From: Chitinophagales bacterium
GTDB taxonomy: Bacteria > Bacteroidota > Bacteroidia > Chitinophagales > Saprospiraceae
Direction of reading: 5' to 3'
Assembly (NCBI GenBank): GCA_013298955.1
Contig: JAAFJT010000021.1
Span: 1 to 57,697 of the forward strand
DNA length: 57,697 nt
Made by a program: the position numbers and the translations under genes. Below are positions 52,001-57,697 of the stretch, piece by piece (the first letter of the stretch is position 1; each line of letters opens with the position of its first letter). The notes below the pieces were generated by a model that was not told where the DNA came from, ran no database searches, and saw only the letters and a program-made list of their open reading frames with translations.

Positions 52001-54691
52001 GAGGAAAATAGTGACCAAAGCAGGAATGCGGCGGCGATGTTGAATTTTTCAGTCAACAAACCTAATTTTAAAGTTGGGGAGTCGATTGAGTTGAATATTC
52101 CGACCGCAGAAGCAGGAAAAGTATTGGTTTCGATTGAAAATGGTTCAAAAGTATTGAGTTCTGAATGGGTTTCGGTCAAAAGCGGCGGCATGACCAAATA
52201 TTCCATGAAGGCAACTCCTGAAATGGCTCCGACTGCCTACGCGTTTATCACGGTGGTGCAACCGCACAATCAGGTGAAAAATGATTTGCCGATTCGGATG
52301 TATGGCGTAGAACCGTTACATATAGAAGACCCCAAAACACGGTTAGAACCCATTGTAAAATGTCCTGATGTGTTGAAACCCGAAGAAAAAGTGACGATTG
52401 AAGTCAGCGAAAAGTCGGGCAAAGGCATGGCTTATACGATTGCGATTGTGGATGATGGTTTGTTGGATTTGACGCGTTTTAAAACGCCGAATCCTTGGGA
52501 TGTGTTTTATGCGCGGGAGGCTTTGGGCGTTCAAACCTTTGATTTATACGACCAAGTGTTGGGTGCGCAAGGTGGACAAATGGAAAGAATTTTGAATATC
52601 GGTGGGGATGGTTTTGCCAAACCTAAAAACGCGCAAAAAGCGAATCGGTTCAAACCAGTGGTGATGAATTTGGGTCCGTTTTATTCCGATGGTGGTACGA
52701 AAAAACATACTGTGACGATTCCGAATTATGTGGGTTCGGTTCGGGCGATGGTGGTTGCGAGCAATGGCGCGGGCGCGTATGGTTCGAGTGAAAAAACGAT
52801 GGCGGTGAAAAAACCGTTGATGATTTTGGCAACTTTGCCGCGTGTTTTGGGTCCGGGCGAGCAATTGAAATTGCCTGTCAATGTTTTTGCGATGGAAGAC
52901 AAAGTGAAAAACGTAACGGTGAAGGTCGAAGAAACGACTGGGCGCGTCACTTGGGGCGGCGAAACGACCAAAAGTATCAATTTTGCTCGTTCTGGCGATG
53001 AAATTGTTGCGTTTGATTTCAAAGTCAATGAAAAAGTGGGGATTGCCAAATTCAAAATCACGGCTTCTGGCAATGGCGAATCAGCAACAGAGGAGATTGA
53101 AATGGAAATTCGCAATCCGAACCCAATGATTGCGGACGTGAAAGAAACGGTGGTTCCTGCGGGTCAATCGTGGGAATTGCCTTACAATGCACTCGGTACG
53201 GCGGGGTCGAATGAGGCGACTTTGGAAGTCAGCAATTATCCACCGATTGATATGTCGCGGCGATTGACGTATTTATTGCAATATCCGCATGGTTGTGTGG
53301 AGCAGACGACTTCGGCAGCATTTCCACAAATTTTTGCGGATAAAGTGTTGAACCTCAACGAAGAACAAAAGAAACAAGCCGCTAATAACATCAAAGCAGC
53401 CATTGAAAAATTGAAACAATTTCAACATACCGATGGTGGTTTTGGCTACTGGCCAGGCGATGAAAATGTGGATACTTGGGCAACCAATTATGTAGGTCAT
53501 TTTTTATTGGAAGCTAAAAATGCAGGTTACGCGTTGCCGCCGACCGTTTTGGAACGGTGGATTACGCATCAGCAACGCATGGCGCGTAAATGGTCACCGC
53601 CTGTCAACAAACCAAATACGCCTGATAATGGTGAATTTTGGTCGAATGAAAGTGCGGAATTGAATCAAACCTATCGTTTATACACGTTAGCGGCGGCAAA
53701 ACAGGCAGAAATTGGTTCGATGAACGCTTTGCGCGAACGCAAAGGTTTGACGAATGCTGCCAAATGGCGTTTGGCGGCGGCTTATGCTTTGATTGGAAAA
53801 GCAGAAGTGGCGAAAGAAATCGTTTCCACTGCGAGTACAGAAGTACGAAAATATAGAGAAATGTCTTATACGTATGGTTCTGATTTGCGCGACCAAGCGA
53901 TGATTTTAGAAACCTTGACGTTGATGGGCGAGCAAAATAAGGCATTATCTATGTTGCAAACGGTGAGTCGCGGGTTGAGTTCGGGCGATTGGTATTCGAC
54001 ACAGGCGACAGCGTATGGTTTGTTGGCGGCATCGAAATTTGTCGGCAATGCGAGTACAGGCGGCTTCTCGTTCAATTACGATATTGACGGCAAAACAGGC
54101 AGTTCATCGCCTAAAAATGCGGTGATGCAAGTCAAATTGCCTGCGGATGGCAGTCATAAAGTCGGTTTAAAAAATACGGGCAAAGGTCAATTATTCGTAC
54201 GCGTTGTACAGCGCGGACAACCTGCAACAGGAGACCAAACGGTTGCAGCAAATAATTTAAAATTAAAAGTTGTGTATAAAACGTTGAAAGGCAGTGTTTT
54301 AAATCCTGCATCCATTCCACAAGGAACGGATTTCATTGCCGAAGTAACGGTGACGAATCCCGGATTATTGGGCAAAGGATATAAAGAAATGGCATTGACG
54401 CAAGTGTTTCCATCGGGTTGGGAAATCCACAATGCGCGGATGGATCGATTGACGACTTACACAAATACCGCAATTCCAGAGTATCAAGACCTGCGGGATG
54501 ACCGCGTGTTATCGTATTTCGACATCGCGGCGGGCAAATCGCATACGTATCGAGTCCAGTTGAATGCGGCGTATTTGGGCAAATATTATTTGCCAACAAC
54601 GGCGTGTGAAGCGATGTATGACAATACGATTGCGGCGCGACAACCCGGTATGTGGGTCGAAGTGGTGCCAAACGTGCAGAAACCGATGTAA
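49055..54691 (+). CDS. Alpha-2-macroglobulin-family lipoprotein with intact thioester motif
   Basis: The 1878-residue protein has a lipoprotein signal (LQTGAC, Cys36). Ordered MG (macroglobulin) beta-domains follow, including GYLYGERGVWRPGDSLFLNF near residue 630, the bait-region area and the A2M core. The thioester motif is intact: GCVEQTTS with Cys1414 and Gln1417. The alpha-helical thioester (complement-like) domain follows (about 1390-1700), with FQHTDGGFGYWPGDENVDTW as its conserved strand. The C-terminus has a receptor-binding-like fold. Bacterial A2Ms trap attacking proteases in the periplasm. In many bacteria a PbpC-type penicillin-binding protein gene sits beside it; none is seen here. 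Length is close to the family norm. Confidence 0.95.
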   Translation: MTMKTILFFKPVFNSLARFLAISAVAATLVLQTGACKRQQLVAKKMTAAQANYVYAYTAGSVSKETPIRVRFTSPLVATDKVGTPVDKGVLVLKPSMDGNAIWEDDRTIRFVPAKSFESNGSYLANVQLDKLFKNVPADAASFEFDFKTRSLHFDVEVDGIEPENANDMAVQQLAGTIITSDPTDNKALEKILTAEQNGKSLTINWLHSETQHRFIAKGVQRTNSDGAVKLAWQGKSIGVGISGNETVEVPKLGTFKVTSAKVKHDAEQYVQIRFSDPVQTTQDYKGLITFNGETGTEMRFSADGNSINLYPTVKKSGKAVLNIATGIKSNANKTLADAKPWSLEFDQDNPKLRVLGRGVIMPNNDGLQFPFEAINLKAVHVEIFKIFNNNVLQFLQTNDLTGGRYSLEHVGRVILQKRIPLTELSPSAKSDKWTRYAVDLSKLIKADPQAIYQVRIGFKASDTNMPCNAGKDANAGMAINNDVDPEGEGFRSIMDYYGEASDENDKNACQQNYDIYGGHRFISRNVIASNLGIIAKRGTDGSTFVVVSDLLTTEPKKDVKLDFIDGQNQLLATAATDGNGTAKVEVKGKPYIILAHSGDQQGYLPISDANSLNLSRFDVSGDKAQKGLKGYLYGERGVWRPGDSLFLNFVLEDKNAKLPENYPIQLELYDSKGILQHRSTAIQNIKNIYPLHFATRTDAPTGTWRADVKVGGATFSQPVKIETVKPNRLKINLDFGKKEIAAGDEKLNGTLQLNWLHGAVAKNLKAKVEVVLNSVPTKFDKFKEYVFDAPTRSYKAEPQVVFDAAVNENGLATVTGALPKATTAPGKMKAGFKIRAFEAGGDFSSDYFVVDYSPFQAYAGIKIPKNKYGEKRFDLNKTANVQMVCVDKNGAPMPNRSLDVNIYRVDWRWWWENGSDDQSDFSSGTVKKILQHETLRTDDKGVATIPTTPKDWGRYMVFVTDAVSGHSTGDFFYAGYPWDDDEENSDQSRNAAAMLNFSVNKPNFKVGESIELNIPTAEAGKVLVSIENGSKVLSSEWVSVKSGGMTKYSMKATPEMAPTAYAFITVVQPHNQVKNDLPIRMYGVEPLHIEDPKTRLEPIVKCPDVLKPEEKVTIEVSEKSGKGMAYTIAIVDDGLLDLTRFKTPNPWDVFYAREALGVQTFDLYDQVLGAQGGQMERILNIGGDGFAKPKNAQKANRFKPVVMNLGPFYSDGGTKKHTVTIPNYVGSVRAMVVASNGAGAYGSSEKTMAVKKPLMILATLPRVLGPGEQLKLPVNVFAMEDKVKNVTVKVEETTGRVTWGGETTKSINFARSGDEIVAFDFKVNEKVGIAKFKITASGNGESATEEIEMEIRNPNPMIADVKETVVPAGQSWELPYNALGTAGSNEATLEVSNYPPIDMSRRLTYLLQYPHGCVEQTTSAAFPQIFADKVLNLNEEQKKQAANNIKAAIEKLKQFQHTDGGFGYWPGDENVDTWATNYVGHFLLEAKNAGYALPPTVLERWITHQQRMARKWSPPVNKPNTPDNGEFWSNESAELNQTYRLYTLAAAKQAEIGSMNALRERKGLTNAAKWRLAAAYALIGKAEVAKEIVSTASTEVRKYREMSYTYGSDLRDQAMILETLTLMGEQNKALSMLQTVSRGLSSGDWYSTQATAYGLLAASKFVGNASTGGFSFNYDIDGKTGSSSPKNAVMQVKLPADGSHKVGLKNTGKGQLFVRVVQRGQPATGDQTVAANNLKLKVVYKTLKGSVLNPASIPQGTDFIAEVTVTNPGLLGKGYKEMALTQVFPSGWEIHNARMDRLTTYTNTAIPEYQDLRDDRVLSYFDIAAGKSHTYRVQLNAAYLGKYYLPTTACEAMYDNTIAARQPGMWVEVVPNVQKPM

Positions 54692-54718
54692 ACGGTGTGT
54701 TATTAATAGATAGATGAA

Positions 54719-54777
54719 TTTTTGTAGATTGGGTATGGATTTTTTTGTCAAAAAAAGCTGTACCCAATCTGTAAAAA
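54719..54777. terminator. Long hairpin between convergent genes
   Basis: Stem TTTTTGTAGATTGGGTA / TACCCAATCTGTAAAAA with an inner TTTTTTT / AAAAAAA pairing. It lies 27 bp after the A2M stop and 17 bp before the Clp gene 3' end; it can end both transcripts. Confidence 0.65.
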
Positions 54778-54793
54778 TCTTCGTTCCAACTTA

Positions 54794-57334
54794 TCACAAT
54801 TTCGTCAAGCTGGATTCGATATTCCAAATCAAATGTTGCGCAGTTTCATCCCAATCGACCCATATTTTGCAGCCTTTTGTCACTTCACCGCCGATGATTT
54901 TATCCGAAAGCGGCGTTGCAATCCGTTCTTCAATCGTATCTTTCAAGGGGCGTGCGCCATATGCAGGTGAAAATCCCGATTCGGTCAACGTTTTTCGGAC
55001 GTTTTCGGAATATTCAAAAGTGATTTCTTGTTGTTTCAACAATTTAGCAAAATTACGCAAGTGAATATCCAAAATCTGCCCCGCAACCCCCTCTGTAATC
55101 GGCGCAAACGGCGTTAAGTGCATCCCGCGCCCCAACATTTCAGGTCGAAAAGCCTTTGAACCATCAGGCATTCGCGCATCCGACATGATGCCGCGCAACG
55201 CGTCCCGCGAAGGCGTTTTGCCCGCTTCAAACTGCTTAACAATCCATTCACTGCCAATATTCGACGTAAAAATCACAATGGCTTTGGTAAAATCGCCTTT
55301 TTTGCCTTGTTTATCATGCACCATGCCTTCATCCAAGATTTGCAAAAACACGTCATAAACACTTTTATGCGCTTTTTCCACTTCATCAAAAAGCACTACG
55401 GAATACGGTTTTTGGCGAATTTTATTAACCAAAAGTCCACCCTCTTTATAACCAACATATCCCGGCGGCGAACCATATAATAACGCCGCAGAATGTTCCT
55501 CCTTAAATTCCGACATGTCAAACCGAATCAACGCATTCGGGTCATTGAACAACAATTCGGCAATCGCTTTGGTCAATTCCGTTTTGCCCGTCCCGGTCGG
55601 ACCTAAAAAGAAAAACGCTGCCGCAGGTTTATTGCCCTCTCGCAGCCCCGCCCGAGACCGCCGCAAAGCAGCAGCCACCGTTTTCAACGCATGTTCTTGA
55701 CCAATCACCCGTTTTTCCAACAATTTTTCCATTTGCAAAAGCCGTTTTTGCTCCTCTGCTTGGATTTTCCCCATTGGAATCCCCGTCATGTACGCAATCG
55801 TTGCCGCAATATCTTCCGCCGTAACCACTGTTTTCGGTTCGAGCGTCCATGATTTTAATTTGGATAATTTAGTTTCAAAATCATCCGTTTCGCCTTCCAA
55901 ACGCTGTGTCAACAAGTGCGAAAGCCGATTTTGCAACTCATTTTCCAATTTTTGAAGTTGCAAACCTGCCAATTTGCCCTCAACAGGCTGCATTTTCTGA
56001 AATTTTTCGGTCATTTCTGCCAACGCACCTTGATTCGTCTGATTCATCACCGCGACCGCCGCCATCGTCACATCCATTACTTCCAAAGCCGCCGAAGGCA
56101 ATTTTTTATCGCCCAAATAGCGTTTCGCCAATTGAACCGATAACGGCATGGCTTCCTCCGCCAATTTGACTTGATGAAACGCCTCATAACGCCCCACCAA
56201 ACCTTGCAACATCTCCACCGCAACACTTTCTGACGGTTCCGCAATGTTCAACAACGTAAAACGGCGTTTAAAAGCAGGGTCTGTTTCAAAAAACTGTCGA
56301 TATTCGGCTTCGGTTGTCGCGCCGATGACGGTCAATTCACCTCTTGCCAACTCTGGTTTCAACAAATTGACCGCGCCCGAACCGACCGAACCTTGCGGGT
56401 CAAGCAGCGTATGAATTTCGTCAATAAACAAAATCGCTTTACCATGATTTTTAATATCTTGCAAAACCGCCTTCAACCGTTCTTCGACTTCGCCCTTGTA
56501 CGCGCCCGCAACGAGTCGTCCACTGACATCCAATTCAAAAATCGACGCATCACGCAATCGTTCCGAAACCTTGCCCGCCAACAATTCCAACGCCAAACCA
56601 CCCACCACTGCCGTCTTCCCAACACCCGGTTCGCCCGTCAACAACACATTGGGAGACAATCGTTTCCCTAAAATTTCTTGCAATTGTTTTAATTCTTTTT
56701 CGCGCCCAATCACAGGGTCAATTTTCCCTTGCCGCGCTCGCGCCGTGATATCTTCACAATATTTCTCCAAAGCGACAAATTTTGTAGGGTTGTTTGCGCC
56801 ATTATTAGAATTTAATTTTTTAAAATGACCATTTGTTTTGCTTATAGCATCATTGTTGAGTTCCTGAACGCTTTCAGAGGCGGTTGGAAAACGCGCCCTG
56901 ACTTCTTGGATTTGGTACAAAGCCAGTGGAAAACGCCGCAATTGCTCCGCCGTAAACCCAACATGAGGCGTACACAAGGCTTCTAAAACCGTCAAAGCGT
57001 TTACTTGTGGTTCGCCGCGCTGCATTCGGAGGCGCACGGCTTCTTGTAAAACTTGATTAGCGCGTTCCTCCGCAGGCGGATTTTCGACGGAACGAGCCGA
57101 TTTTGGCGCATTTTCAACGCGTTGTTCCGCCCAAGCGGTCAATTTATGGACATTTTGCCCCATTTCTTGCAAAAAAGGGATGACGGTACAATCCGTCGAA
57201 TCGCTGTGGAGCAATCCCCATAACAAATGTCCCGCGCCGAAACTGGCTTGATGATGCGCCCGCGCCTGTCTTTGCGCCGCTTGAATCGCTGATTTGACTT
57301 CCGCGCTCAACGGAATATTCAAGGATGTAGTCAT
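54794..57334 (-). CDS. ClpB-family AAA+ ATPase, TssH/ClpV-like
   Basis: The ATG at 57334 gives 846 residues; the longer frame needs a GTG at 57391. The order is Clp N-domain (about 1-150), AAA1 with Walker A GEPGVGKT (234-241) and Walker B LFIDE (302-306), a short middle region (about 440-500), and AAA2 with GPTGTGKT (578-585), VLFDE (647-651) and pore loop GSPPGYVGY (621-629), then the ClpB D2-small domain. The middle domain is about half the length of that in ClpB, and no ClpP-binding IGF/LGF loop is seen, so it is neither a typical ClpB nor a ClpA/ClpC. The N-domain (TAWAEQRVE, then VENPPAEERANQVL, then PHVGFTAEQLRRFPL) resembles, from memory, TssH proteins of Bacteroidota type VI secretion loci. 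No other secretion gene is inside the window. Confidence 0.88.
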   Translation of the reverse strand: MTTSLNIPLSAEVKSAIQAAQRQARAHHQASFGAGHLLWGLLHSDSTDCTVIPFLQEMGQNVHKLTAWAEQRVENAPKSARSVENPPAEERANQVLQEAVRLRMQRGEPQVNALTVLEALCTPHVGFTAEQLRRFPLALYQIQEVRARFPTASESVQELNNDAISKTNGHFKKLNSNNGANNPTKFVALEKYCEDITARARQGKIDPVIGREKELKQLQEILGKRLSPNVLLTGEPGVGKTAVVGGLALELLAGKVSERLRDASIFELDVSGRLVAGAYKGEVEERLKAVLQDIKNHGKAILFIDEIHTLLDPQGSVGSGAVNLLKPELARGELTVIGATTEAEYRQFFETDPAFKRRFTLLNIAEPSESVAVEMLQGLVGRYEAFHQVKLAEEAMPLSVQLAKRYLGDKKLPSAALEVMDVTMAAVAVMNQTNQGALAEMTEKFQKMQPVEGKLAGLQLQKLENELQNRLSHLLTQRLEGETDDFETKLSKLKSWTLEPKTVVTAEDIAATIAYMTGIPMGKIQAEEQKRLLQMEKLLEKRVIGQEHALKTVAAALRRSRAGLREGNKPAAAFFFLGPTGTGKTELTKAIAELLFNDPNALIRFDMSEFKEEHSAALLYGSPPGYVGYKEGGLLVNKIRQKPYSVVLFDEVEKAHKSVYDVFLQILDEGMVHDKQGKKGDFTKAIVIFTSNIGSEWIVKQFEAGKTPSRDALRGIMSDARMPDGSKAFRPEMLGRGMHLTPFAPITEGVAGQILDIHLRNFAKLLKQQEITFEYSENVRKTLTESGFSPAYGARPLKDTIEERIATPLSDKIIGGEVTKGCKIWVDWDETAQHLIWNIESSLTKL

Positions 57335-57595
57335 TTTTTTGGTGAAATGATTGGATTTTGAATTTTTAAAGGTGCTAATAAAGGCAATCACGCCGTTATA
57401 ACAGGCGATTGTTGCTTTTGAAACTCAAAAAAACGACAATTATTTGTAAATAAAGCATTATTTTGTAAAAAATTAAGAAAAAAATGTAAAACACATAGTT
57501 CACATAGGATGATATAGGACACATAGGGCAATCGAATCTCTTTTTAAGGCAAAATATTGAAAACAAGATTGCCGTTATACAAAACTTACACAAAC
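57335..57595. other. Spacer with half of an ACACATAGG element
   Basis: AT-rich spacer upstream of the Clp gene. It holds a left half-arm of the ACACATAGG family (57489-57532) without its partner arm. Confidence 0.55.
57489..57532. repeat. Half ACACATAGG element
   Basis: ACACATAGTTCACATAGG, then GATATAGGACACATAGGG, close to the left arm of the 24041-24199 element. The complementary right arm is missing here. Confidence 0.65.
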
Positions 57596-57697
57596 TTACA
57601 CATTGGCAAATCCGCTGTTTGTTTCCTGCTTCATCGGAGTCCTCGGTCTTTCGACTTTTGGTTTGTTCACCCCTCCACAGGCATTGGAAACGGTGTA
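57596..57697 (-). CDS. C-terminal tail of an unidentified gene (window edge)
   Basis: An open frame of 33 codons plus stop runs on the minus strand from the window edge to 57596. The encoded tail ends KQETNSGFANV and is rich in K, R, P and T, like a natural C-terminus. The plus-strand frame is also open, so this is uncertain. Its product would be transcribed in the same direction as the Clp gene. The family cannot be identified. Confidence 0.4.
   Translation of the reverse strand, partial: YTVSNACGGVNKPKVERPRTPMKQETNSGFANV

Noticed and set aside
57335-57391. Longer start for the Clp ATPase at 57391.
   Set aside because: It needs a GTG start and adds residues not seen in Clp N-domains; the ATG at 57334 starts directly at the N-domain.
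1-57697. tRNA or rRNA genes.
   Set aside because: No cloverleaf-like sequence or CCA-ended, anticodon-bearing stretch was seen in any spacer, and there is no rRNA-like run.

Overview
The window looks like chromosomal DNA of a free-living Bacteroidota, probably a Saprospiria- or Cytophagia-like lineage (inference). The signs are two SusC/SusD pairs, several secreted proteins with type IX secretion (T9SS) C-terminal sorting domains, a bacillithiol gene (bshB1), an OstA-like protein, a DUF5606 protein, a fused E1 alpha/beta dehydrogenase, and promoters of the Bacteroidota type (TTTG - about 19-22 nt - TAnnTTTG). I found no rRNA, tRNA, CRISPR array, phage gene or transposase gene.

Layout. 1-4.9 kb: a two-domain VOC lipoprotein, a small lipoprotein, mnmG and bshB1. 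5.0-21.0 kb: a minus-strand polysaccharide utilisation locus. In transcription order it encodes a five-repeat carbohydrate-binding-like T9SS protein, SusC, SusD, a PKD lipoprotein, a GH16 endoglucanase, a GH3 beta-glucosidase (with a 4-bp overlap to the next gene) and a T9SS protein with three copies of an unnamed Cys-bounded domain. GH16 plus GH3 suggests beta-1,3-glucan (laminarin-like) use: capture at the surface, endo-cleavage, SusCD import and final hydrolysis to glucose. 21.3-22.9 kb: an ECF sigma factor, a small membrane protein (probable anti-sigma) and a Spy/CpxP-like periplasmic protein. 23.1-36.9 kb: cell-envelope and housekeeping genes (MepA-like endopeptidase, secreted PLD protein, UbiB kinase, DUF1761, UDP-glucose dehydrogenase, PpiD-like isomerase, RsmB-like methyltransferase, OstA-like protein). 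37.3-43.2 kb: a second SusC/SusD pair without enzymes, then a Gfo/Idh/MocA oxidoreductase. 43.4-48.6 kb: ComF, two poorly known proteins, fused E1 and a NodB deacetylase. 49-57.7 kb: an alpha-2-macroglobulin lipoprotein and a ClpB-family ATPase resembling TssH/ClpV, with the tail of another gene at the window edge.

The most unusual feature lies between the genes. Almost every spacer carries palindromic DNA: (i) about fifteen 30-37-bp near-perfect palindromes that share length and architecture but not arm sequence; (ii) longer elements ending in a degenerate TAACYCAWGTTRYGCRG sequence; (iii) palindromic shells with a different short palindrome nested in each; (iv) long hairpins of a TTAGGATTTTT type; (v) tandem arrays built on ACACATAGG arms. 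Two of these arrays, inside the polysaccharide locus, carry exact copies of the 3' ends of susD and susC. No mobilising enzyme is visible. Several starts were moved to internal ATG codons where the longest reading frame ran upstream into these repeats or used a TTG/GTG start.
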